Shown piece after piece: positions 12,239-22,639 of a stretch of DNA of 45,000 bases. The notes beneath the pieces are model-generated. The model saw only the letters and a list, made by a program, of their open reading frames with translations. It was not told the DNA's origin and did not search any database. Both the position numbers and the translations under genes were made by a program. Within the stretch, counting starts at the first letter, position 1, and every line of letters begins with the position of its first letter. The stretch is from Chondrilla cf. caribensis (Eukaryota > Porifera > Demospongiae > Chondrillida > Chondrillidae), in NCBI GenBank assembly GCA_964020155.1, contig OZ026552.1:2663855-2708854 (forward strand). The letters are read 5' to 3'.

Positions 12239-12665
12239 TCCACTATACAGCTCTACTATAGATACTTTAGTTATTATGTGGTATGTTTTGGTACAAAACT
12301 AACTTGACAACTTTTTATAAATATATATTAACAAGTTTGCAGTAGCAAAGGAAAAAAAAAACACTTTTCGCATTGATCTGCCCGTGCAACAGACCATAAT
12401 TTATTATAATTAAATTATACACACATCCGTACTTGAGTTATGTTCAAGTTCCATACATGCCAACTGAGGATTAATTAGGACATTTTAATTCAATTTACAC
12501 TTCTTAGATTTCAATTCACATAGACTTTATAATTCAGTGTAATGTTTCACCCTTCTCAGGCTTCTCCATGCTCAATGCATGTCACCCCGAGATGCATTGC
12601 TCAATGTTAATTGTTGTATTATGTGGTACACATGGCCCAAATACATATCAGTTAGCTGATTTAAA

Positions 12666-13040
12666 ATTGAGAAACTCCTGCAGTGATTTGTACATTTAAT
12701 TTTGTGTTGCTTTTATTCAAATACTGATACTTATGTCGATGCTGATATAGTATCATGAAGCTAGTTGAACAGCATGCATCAATTACATTAGGTAATTGAT
12801 GAGTAATTAAGAAATAATAATAGGTTTATAATTTGATGTTTAAATTCAGTTTTGAGAAACTCCTGCAGTGATTTGTATATTTTGTGTTGCTTTTATTCAA
12901 ATACTGATACTTATGTCGATGCTGATAATTATAATCATGTCAGTATAATTACTTCATTTCTAATTTCAGATTGATACACAAGCTTCAATTAATTATAATA
13001 CCATGAAGCTAGTTGAACAGCACGCATCAATTACATTAGG
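12666..13040. repeat. Local duplication in the collagen B 3' region
   Basis: The block beginning TTGAGAAACTCCTGCAGTGA occurs at about 12,667 and again at about 12,853. Both copies include GATACTTATGTCGATGCTGAT and ATGAAGCTAGTTGAACAGCA. Unit A has it once (3,716-3,910). Both copies contain an AATAAA signal on the minus strand. Confidence 0.85.
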
Positions 13041-13137
13041 AAATAATAGGTTATGTAAGATGCTATATTCTTTGTATCATTTTATAATAATTGTTCTGTT
13101 TGATTCAGACTACTGTCCAGGAACATTCAAGTCTTCC

Positions 13138-14549
13138 CTATTCCCCTGACGGACAAGGCGATCCACAAGGTCCAGGAGGTCCTATGTCTCCCTTTAATCC
13201 TGGTGGTCCTGGAGGTCCTTCAGATCCTTGATCTCCTGGGGAGCCTCTTTCTCCTTTTGGTCCTGTTAATCCATGTGGTCCTGGTCTTCCATCTGCTCCT
13301 CTATCTCCTGGTTGTCCTCTATCTCCTTTTGCTCCTGATAACCCTACTTCTCCTGGTTCTCCTGGTGCCCCTACGTCTCCTGGTAGTCCTGGTGACCCAT
13401 CTCTTCCCGGTTGTCCTGTTGCCCCTTGTTTTCCATGTGCTCCTGGTTCCCCATCTATTCCCGGTGCTCCTGGTAACCCTACTTTTCCCGGTGCTCCTGG
13501 TGTCCCTGCCTCTCCCTTTTTCCCTTTTTTTCCTCTTCGTCCTCTTTCCCCCCTGTCTCCTGGTACCCCAACATCTCCAGGAGGTCCTGGTGGTCCTGGT
13601 ACCCCATCGTCTCCAGGAAGTCCTCGTGGTCCTGGTGCCCCATCATCTCCATTACGTCCTGCTGAACCTGGTAGCCCACGAGATCCATCTTTTCCTACTC
13701 CTCCTACATCCCCCTTCTCGCCTTTTGGTCCTTCTGCCCCAACATCTCCATGAGGTCCTTGTGGTCCAGGTACCCCGTCCTCTCCAGGATCTCCTCGTGG
13801 TCCTACAGGCCCAACATTTCCAGGAGGTCCTTGTACGCCTTGTCGCCCATTAGCTCCAGGAGGTCCTCGTGGTCCTGGTTCCCCATCTTCTCCAGCGGGT
13901 CCTTCAAGTCCTCGTCCCCCATCTTTCCCAGGAACTCCTGGTGACCCTGGTTGCCCATCAGTTCCATTACGTCCTGGTGGTCCTTCATCCCCTTTTGGTC
14001 CAGGTGGACAATCGCATGTATCTTGTCGTCTAATCCTTCCCAGGAGTTTATCTGTTTACGTAAAAAACAAAGATTAACTCTAGATCTAGGTAGAACAAAT
14101 GTGTTACTGGCATAATTAGCGAGTGCATGCTGTATTCAATTCAATGATGTTTGTATCACTAAAGGATCAGATGATAAAACTATTGTATGCTTGTTAATAC
14201 CCGTGCAATGTAACAATTTTAAACACAAATTTTTACCCTGAAAATAAAATAAACTGTATCAATGGATATCAGTCAATTTGCAAGACTTTGTGTGAATTAT
14301 CTTAATATCTACCTACTTGAAGTTGTATCTAAACCAACCTTTGGTTGCAAGTGGTTCCAGTCTCCTCTCCAGTTGTTCAATCTTCTGGTGAAGTGACTTG
14401 GTTCTATCTTGCGACTGCTGTCTGATCTCCTTAACTTCATTCTGAAGTTCTGAAAATGCCTTTTGAAAATCAGCGATACCGCCAATACTGGTGGTCACCA
14501 CACAGCACAGAACAGCTACTTGTAGGAAGACCTGAATTCTTGGAGCCAT
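13138..14549 (-). CDS. Short-chain collagen, copy B (two exons, 376 aa)
   Basis: Exon 1 is 14,317-14,549 and exon 2 is 13,138-14,035 (minus strand; intron 14,036-14,316 with the same splice sites as copy A). The frame closes over 1,131 nt. Architecture matches copy A: hydrophobic residues 7-26, coiled coil, KIRR at the splice junction, DTCDCPPG, uninterrupted Gly-X-Y and a C-terminal [11 protein letters not shown]. Differences include T-to-I at residue 5, I-to-T in the hydrophobic segment, EV for EL in the coiled coil, DR for EE, and loss of three residues in the triple helix with Gly periodicity kept. Retention of an open frame and Gly-X-Y phase after duplication suggests both copies are under constraint. 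The intron is about 130 bp longer than in copy A. Same role proposed: extracellular-matrix or membrane-shed homotrimeric (or A/B heterotrimeric) collagen. Confidence 0.85.
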
Positions 14550-14618
14550 AACTGTAGGACCAGTTGACACACTCGGGTTCTCAGTGTTAGTTTGTGGTAA
14601 CCAGAGCAGAACAAACTA

Positions 14619-14627
14619 CTTTTATAG
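14619..14627 (-). promoter_or_regulatory. TATA box of collagen B
   Basis: CTATAAAAG on the minus strand at the same distance from the ATG as in copy A, in nearly identical surrounding sequence. Confidence 0.6.
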
Positions 14628-15168
14628 CTGATCACAGGGAGGCCTGCTCTCTGGCTTAATGCAATTACTGCATGGTCTGTTGGCTGCATTGCATCAGATA
14701 CCGTATGAATCTCTTGCTACTGTAATCACGAATCCTAATATGCTCAAGGGTATCCTTTAATTATGGAGCAGTTTCACATTCACTATGACAGTGGATGCAT
14801 GTGACACACAGAATACTGCTTACTGTGTCATAGTACATGAAACTGAAACTGAACAGAGGTGCACGGAAGTTTAGATATACAGGAACATAGTGCGGAACCA
14901 CCAGACAGAGAGCACATACAAGAGAAGAGCATACACCCTAGTAAGTAGAGGTCATATGGGTTCTTGCGATAATATTATTTCTGTATTTGGTTTACATGAA
15001 GGCCATATGGTACACCCCGGTAAATTTAAATTCAAGTGTTTGAAATTTACACTAGAAATATACCAATTATAACCATATTCCACATAATTCAAGTGTTACT
15101 GAGTCAGTAACTATTAGAAGATATGTTAAATGTAAATTACAGTCTGACATGTGCACAGTACTGTACAG

Positions 15169-15273
<105 letters not shown>

Positions 15274-17604
15274 GCACACAACACACACTGTGCATGTATA
15301 TGTCAGCATGCACAGATCCCAGTATAGCACTAGCTTTTACCATTTCCAATTATTATCTTCTACTATATGGTACAGGTAGAGACAGTGCTAAGTAAAATTA
15401 TCTATGGCTTAGCAAGGTGAGACAGGTGTCTGCACTTGTAAGGCCCTATAGGCTGTGATGGTCAGGAGCTCACATGTATATAGGACCTCTTTGTCATGTG
15501 TCAACAAACTCACTGTCCCTGCCAATATGTACATGTTGGACCTTTTCACAGTGATCAGTGACAAATCTATATCCTTTACGAACATTTAAAATAAGAATAG
15601 TCTGAAAATTGATGTACTGTACGTACACAAAAATTATTATTACTAATAATGTATGATACAGTCCGACATGTACACCAGGTACAAAATAAATATTAATCTG
15701 TACTTCTGATGAGAGGTATTTATGTTCTATTGTATATAATTATTATAACAGTATGAGCAGTGTAACAGTTACTGTATGAGTATGACTATGTGCATGATTC
15801 ATGTGTTACAGTAGTGTGTAGTCTTAGTGCATGTGCATGTGGTTACTTTAAATTTGATTGTATAGCACCACCATTTAGGAAGTTAGGAAGTTAGCTACAT
15901 ATTTATACTTGTTGATAACCACAAGAGAACTGCTGTTTGATTATCGCACATAATTGTAAAGGCTTCTGGTAATAATAATAATCTTTATTATGTCTTTTGT
16001 CTCTTTGATAGAATCCCTTAATGTGTACTACATACTGTACTTCCGACATACACTGTGAGGTCACACAGAGTACAGATCTCATGATCAGATAGCCCAGAAG
16101 CCATCTGTTGTCCATTTCACTATTAGTGCTATAGTACACATTTAATTGCACATTATACATAGATATTATTATTATGTATTATTTATATTATTATATATGT
16201 ATGTATTAAAGTATGTACTGTTCCAACAGATTGTAGAATACAATTTTATCAATGGGCTGTTTTGAATTGAATTTGTATAATAATATGTACATACTTTAAA
16301 TAATGTACCTGTGTGTGTACATGTGTGTGTACATGTGTGTGTCTCTGTGTGTGTGCCATATTCATGTGTACAAGTACATGTGTGTATGTATGTTTATGTG
16401 TGTCTTTGTGTGTACATTGTGATTGCATGTACATGTGTACCTGTCAACCCACATGACAGATCAATATTAACTGGTATCGACATTACAATATCAATTCCTT
16501 TAACAGTTGAAAGGTCTCATGACTGGTGAAATTGTCCACATCTGGCAGAGTCAAGTATGACTGGAATAGATGCAACTCGTTGATAACCACTAACAAACTT
16601 TGCTGGACAGACTGCAGTACCTATAGCAAGCTTGTACACAGAAAAACTAAACTTAAAGTACAATCTATTAGATTCCACTCTGGCTAATTATATCACTGCA
16701 CGGATCTAGATTCTACACGTCTGTAGACATTACAGGATTGCTCTATTAATTCTTATCAAATCACCCATTATGACCATCAGTACATAGTCCTCAATTACGT
16801 ATGCATTGACGAGAAGGAGATGTCTGATGTGTCTCTCAATCCCTTAATAAAATCAGCTAATTAGAAACTTTGCCACTCTCCATGACATTATGCACATGTT
16901 GGACGTATTCACAGTGATCAGTGACAAGTCTATATGCTTTACATTACAGTCAGAATAGTTTGAAATTGATGTACTGTACACAGTAAATATTAGTACTCTG
17001 GTTGTCCATCCACTTGTACATGAACCCCACTCTCCTTGTTCACCAAGTGACTGGGATAATAATGTATGATACAGTCCGACATGTACACCAGGTACAAAAT
17101 TAATCTGTACTTCTGATGAAAAGTATTTATGTTCTATAAATACTGGTAAAATTGTTGTACATATGTGCTAAAGACTGAATGAGGTGTGTGTAATATGCTC
17201 TGATGATAATATTATAATTTCAAACTTAATGTGATCTGTGTCCTTTGTCCCTTTGTCAGAAGCTGTCAAATGCACACCACATGATGTACTTCCTACATAA
17301 TATGATTATGAAACAAAGTCAGACGTCAAGTGCAGATCTTGGTCTGCCCAGTAGCCATCCATTGTCATGTACATGTACACATAAGGATGTCAGCATGCAC
17401 AGATCCCAGTATAACACTTTACCATTACCAATTATTATCTGCTATTATATGGTACAGGTAGAGACAGTGCAAAGTAAAATTATCTCTGGCTTTGCAAGGT
17501 GAGACAGGTGTCTGCACTTGTAAGGCCATACAGGCTGCGATGGTCAGGAGCTCATGTGTACTACATACTGTACTTCCGACATACACTATGAGGTCACACA
17601 GAGT

Positions 17605-17735
17605 GCAGATCAAACTGTTTTCTACTTCTGAGTCGAATTCAGCTGCACTTTGCAGGTGGCACTCTTCTGCTTCGATGCTGACCACATTGAGACCATGGAC
17701 ATAAGATAGATACTGCCAAAGGTGGGCCTAATGTG
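17605..17735 (-). pseudogene. METTL25-like exon shard (unit B edge)
   Basis: Same structure as the shard at 9,155-9,265: acceptor CACATTAG, then codons for HLW[R/Q]YLSYVHG and VVSIEAEECHLQ, breaking off at GAAAACAGTTTGATC. It is slightly better preserved than the unit A copy but truncated at the same base. The break is therefore ancestral to the duplication of the units. Confidence 0.6.
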
Positions 17736-17794
17736 AGCAAAATATAGAAAAAGGACTCAAATATTAACGTGTATAGGCATTCACATTGGGGCAT

Positions 17795-17795
17795 G

Positions 17796-17844
<49 letters not shown>

Positions 17845-18003
17845 TACAAAGATAAATAGGGGAAAACGGTCCGGATTCAAGACCACCTTATGCATGCACA
17901 CACTGGCATATGGACGTACACACACACAAACACAAAAATACAAATATACATGAACACAAACACACAAATACACACAACACACACAAACATACATAAATAC
18001 AAA

Positions 18004-18070
<67 letters not shown>

Positions 18071-18112
18071 ACACAAATACACACAACACACACAAACATA
18101 CATAAATACAAA

Positions 18113-18150
<38 letters not shown>

Positions 18151-18258
18151 TACAAAGATAAATGGGGAAAACGTCTGGATTCAAGACTACCATATGTACG
18201 CGCACACTGACATATGTACGTACACATGCACACATACATACACTGGCATATGTACGTA

Positions 18259-18308
<50 letters not shown>

Positions 18309-18389
18309 AACAAAGAAATACAAATATACATGTAGACAAACACAAACACACTAATACACAACACATGCAAACATACACACACACACACA

Positions 18390-18455
<66 letters not shown>

Positions 18456-18772
18456 TACAAAGATAAATGGGGAAAATGTCTGGATTCAAGACTACCATAT
18501 GCACACACACACTGACATATGTACGTACACACGCACACATACACACACACACTGGCATATGTACGTAAACACATACACACACATAAACACAGAAATACAA
18601 ATATGCATGTAGACAAACACAAACACACAAATACACAACACACGCAAACATACACATATACAAAATTACACACACACACACCACACACACAAATACAAAA
18701 ATAAATGGGGGAAAACAGTCTGGATTCAAGACTACCATATGCATGCACACACTGGCATATGTAAGTACACAT

Positions 18773-18842
<70 letters not shown>

Positions 18843-18866
18843 CACACAAACATACATAAATACAAA

Positions 18867-18936
<70 letters not shown>

Positions 18937-18990
18937 TACAAATACAAATATACAAACATGCAAACACACACAAATACAAATACAAATACA
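17795..18990. repeat. Composite CA-rich satellite, largest array
   Basis: (CA)n runs at 17,799-17,842, 18,007-18,066, 18,116-18,148, 18,262-18,306, 18,372-18,453, 18,776-18,842 and 18,871-18,934 alternate with the same non-CA modules as at 9.3-10.1 kb. The GGATTCAAG module occurs near 17,873, 18,177, 18,482 and 18,722, giving a higher-order period of roughly 240-305 bp. Confidence 0.9.
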
Positions 18991-19380
18991 CACACCTGCC
19001 CTGATCCTACATCCTGGTATTTGATCGAAGGTTGTTGTAATGACAAAAGTAGCAACAGAAATCAGTTCTACACCTCACATCATCTGCTCACCACTGCCAC
19101 ATGAGAATTGGTCTGTTCAGCCAGATCTGACACAACCTGAAGAAAATGAAAAACAAACTGTTCAACTGTTAATAATTAAAAATAACTGTTTCATTCATAG
19201 GAACATATTTCCACATACTTTGCTTTTGTGAACAATCAAGCCAGTGTCAGTATTTTCACAACAGCCCTACCACTGATACTTTGGTTATTATGTGGTACGT
19301 TTCAGTATAATTGTATACAAATTCTGACACAGCACTATTATTATAACCTGACAGTGTTTTGCTAGGGAATTGATTCACAT
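18990..19380. repeat. Copy of the post-satellite flank of unit 1, with MITE empty site
   Basis: The sequence CCTGATCCTACATCCTGG through TTGCTAGGGAATTGATT matches 2,080-2,745. It lacks the MITE found at 2,342-2,547; GTGTCAGTATTTTCACAA here is the unoccupied site. There is no gene. Confidence 0.85.
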
Positions 19381-20400
19381 TGACATTGATTGGGATATTT
19401 GACATGAACGGTCATTGCATTGGCACAACATGCATCACAATTATCATTAAAACGTAATTATCTACTAATATCATGTTTATTCTATGCTTCGGTCACAATA
19501 AATATCTATCTAGTTGATAAGTTGTATAGAGGTTCATTCACTGACATTCTAGCAAATAAATCTCACTAATACTTATAAACAATGAGTGGCTCTAATTTCT
19601 ACAATTGAACAATCATGAAAATCGCAATGTACATGACAGACAATATATCACCCAACACTACCGGGGAGGCCATTCATCTGCTAAGGCTGCTTTGCGAGGC
19701 ATGCACTCAGTTACAATACATACGTACAATGCCACACGTCACATCTAATAAACAAACATTGGGACAAGTCATGTACAGTCATCCCACCTGTTACACATCT
19801 TCTTTTGTCCAAACACTTGAGAAACTGGTAGCAAAAGGTGACATGTCTCCTCCAGGGAAGTCCCTTCAAAAGCAGTCCTCCAGCTATGTGGCAAGCTATT
19901 CCAGTGGTCGTCCACAAAGAAATCCTACAATAAATGAGGAGACACTGATCAGTGATGTACTACACACTGGGAAACAATGGGAATAGTTTAGTTACAGGAG
20001 GAAACTGCCCACATTCTAAAACACCACACAGTGAAACAATAGATAATAGGCCTACCTGAATACGCCAAGGATTTATTGTGTAACGAAATTGTAAGTTAGA
20101 ATAGGTGAATTAAGGTGTCGGAGTATGAACAGATTTATACAATCACCATTGACAATAATTTCACTTTAGTACTTTATCTGTAATATGTTTGTTCTCGTTC
20201 AATTGTCTGCTTGATTTGGTGAGGCCCGCATTATTACAGGACAACCGCATACAAACTAACCAGTGTACAGCTTTGTGTTCTCCTCAGTTGAAGGTGAACG
20301 GTAATTATAACAATGGCATATAGTAGATTAAACTCACAATCACAACAAATCCAAAGATATCTGTAAAAGTCCAGCAAAGATACAATAATTTGAGATCATC
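19381..20400. other. Intergenic; one unassigned 123-codon open frame
   Basis: A plus-strand frame at 19,615-19,986 (starting MKIAMYMTDNISPN) is the only sizeable ATG-initiated frame. I do not recognise it. It has no signal peptide, no repeat structure and no clear splice signals. It could be an exon of an unrecognised gene or chance. The rest is AT-rich with nothing identifiable. Confidence 0.3.
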
Positions 20401-20421
20401 GTTTCCACAGCGGGAGCCGAG

Positions 20422-20477
20422 CTAGTCTCGTTCCCAGGCCCACTTCCCGCTGGAAGTGGGTCTGGGAACGAGACTAG
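20422..20477. repeat. Perfect-looking hairpin (24-bp arms)
   Basis: CTAGTCTCGTTCCCAGGCCC at 20,422 pairs with the arm at 20,454-20,477 (ending GGGAACGAGACTAG) with one mismatch and an 8-base loop. A second CAGCGGG at 20,409 can pair with the loop CCCGCTG. It may be a foldback remnant or the fused ends of a small transposon. Confidence 0.75.
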
Positions 20478-20923
20478 AGCGGAACAAACAGCCATTTTTC
20501 ATTGTGACGCAATCCAATTGGTACTGAAGATGTATGTACGTACTTAGAGTGATTTCGAGTGTATAGTTTATCGTGCATGCTTGCATCATGCATGTTATGC
20601 TTGGATGAAATCAGATAGATTTCATGCTAGGATTATAGTGTACAAACAATTCTATTGGTCTGCAGGTCCAGAGACCTTGCAGTAACTGAATGAGGATTCC
20701 ACATGGTGAAATGAAGGGTAAATTGAAGTCTCACATGCAGTTGTCTCTCCATAGGGGATAATAATGTGTTTATTTTGCACCCGTACTGAGTAGATTGATT
20801 CCACAAAGTCTTAGTTTCAAAGGGTAAATTGTATAATTTTCAAAAAATATATTATCATAAATTATATTAATAATTATCATGCTTGGTATTGTATTAGTCT
20901 GTCACTATCTTGATGAACTCAGG

Positions 20924-21722
20924 CTATAGCCATGCAATTCTTTTAAAAACAAGTGTAATGTGATCATTCTTGATTCTGTCATGAATATCTGTAAATCCTT
21001 CGTGTTTGTAACCATGAAGGAGAATTTCATTGATAAGTGTACCATCAGCACCAATAAATTTGTATTGATGCAATTTTGAACTTGCTGGCCCCCCTTGCTG
21101 TACATCCAGTAGACTAGGGATATCGTATCTTCCTACATACTTTGTATATTTGGTTATGCCAACTAAAACATAATTGACCCCTTTCTCAACCATGTGATCA
21201 AAAAATCTCCTCATCAAAGTACTTGGGAGTGGATCAAACGACCATGGACACTGAAACCAAACTACTTTCCCTTCAACAGATAAATCACCAGGGATATTTG
21301 TAGCATCAACTCCAGATCTCCATGTTCCAAAGAGTGGTATTGGGTCAAGAGCTAATATCTTTTTAATGGTTTCTAGTATGTCTGATGGATCTCTCACATA
21401 TTCTGCTGCCTCAGTTACCACACTATGGTCGGATTTTGCATTGCTAATAACATACTCAATTGCTTTCAACTGCGTATCACAGAAAAAAGGTTGCTTAATT
21501 ATCCTTCTCAAAACAAGTAACTGTCATCCCCTCCCAGGAGGACTGTCGAAGTACAGCGATGGCCATAGAAAATGTGTAGTTTCCCTCTCCAAACAGGACC
21601 AAATCCTCTTTGTCTTCAATTAGGAGTTTCTTCAAGGTGTCTGTCTTTTGTAAATCAAATATTGTTGTTGGGCTGTTATAGTCAATAGACTCTGCCTCAA
21701 CTCTAATCAGATTTGAATCCAT
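20924..21722 (-). CDS. BMT5-like (DUF2431) methyltransferase-domain gene, frameshifted
   Basis: Starts at the ATG at 21,722 (MDSNLIRVEAES). LVLFGEGNYTFSMAIA at residues 41-56 matches the BMT5-like/DUF2431 Rossmann motif ('GEGxxSFS') found in the yeast 25S rRNA uridine-N3 methyltransferase and in FDXACB1-type proteins. The frame stops at TAA (21,495-21,497) directly after VTCFEKDN and continues in the next frame from 21,494 to 20,924. That part includes QLKAIEYVIS, SGVDATNI, VVWFQCPWSFDP and an IAWL terminus, in the order expected for the family. One extra T in AATTAAG would explain the shift; no GT-AG intron is apparent. It may be a recent pseudogene, a sequencing error or, less likely, a programmed shift. 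The C-terminal region is unlike canonical BMT5 and is unassigned. A truncated relic lies at 10,075-10,290. Confidence 0.65.
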
Positions 21723-21870
21723 TATTAACCTGTATAATTGGAAAAAGCTCTAGGTATGACTTGATATTATAGGAATATATTGCAAAGTATACTGACAGTC
21801 TGTATAGTATAAAGGTAGAACTAACTTATGAGTAGTATACTTAGTATATTACTGTACTGAGCTACAGTTA

Positions 21871-22214
21871 TCACCGAGCGGAAGCGAGGTTAATTGTTTC
21901 CGTCACATAGGGGAGTCCGATCGAGGTCGCCCACGCGCTTAATGACTTTCGGGTCTAGAAATTATGACATTAGGGCCCAGGTGCATTTTCTTTCGTCGAA
22001 AGTTGCAAAATGGTTTTAGCAGAACGCAGCAATTCGTACATTCCTATAAAAGGGGGCACGACTGTGCTACGTAGTGAGGCAAGAGATATTTGTATTAACT
22101 AAGTCATGGTCGTACGAAGCGTGATTGAATTCACTCACCGTTTCACTCCCTCATAACGTCATTCTCCACGCCAGATGGCAACAAAGAGTCTTAAACTATG
22201 GACGCTATATATTT
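21871..22214 (+). repeat. Terminal repeat block shared with 36,163-36,507
   Basis: About 340 bp, from TCACCGAGCGG to CTATATATTTC, is shared with the minus strand of 36,163-36,507 at roughly 85-90% by eye. It contains a TATAAAAG box at 22,038 on the plus strand, decayed to ACAAAAG in the other copy. The short frames inside are not conserved. Confidence 0.85.
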
Positions 22215-22639
22215 CTAAAGATAGCGATTCCAGAGAAAGTATTGAAATCCTTATTTAGGCATCTTTATTCTAATATTCATCTTTTAGAAGATTTAAGAAA
22301 TTCTATAGTTTTATTCGATGAAAATCGGTTCAGTAGAAACTAAGATATGGGCTTGAAAAGGCGACCGATTAGCGGTATGAGTCTAACCTGCTAATGATAT
22401 TCATTGCAGTACCACTCGTGGTCACGCGGCTCACCATACTGAAATTAATACAGGAATAATATGCATGAATATAATAATAAATCGTAATCCGCGTATAGGA
22501 TAGAATCGATGATCAATTTCGAAATCAACGCGAAGAAAACGGCAAGTATTATTGTGAACACAACATATGTGCTATATACAGTGCTTAAATGACATAGCAT
22601 AAGCTGCTCCATGGGTTTATATGTGAATATAAGACTGAG

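Noticed and set aside
13203..13853. Leucine-rich plus-strand frame over collagen B
   Set aside because: Another antisense shadow of the collagen repeat; the corresponding frame exists over copy A for the same reason.
17795..18990. CRISPR-like alternation of repeats and spacers
   Set aside because: The alternation is CA tracts with conserved modules in a eukaryotic genome; 'spacers' are simple sequence and there are no cas genes.
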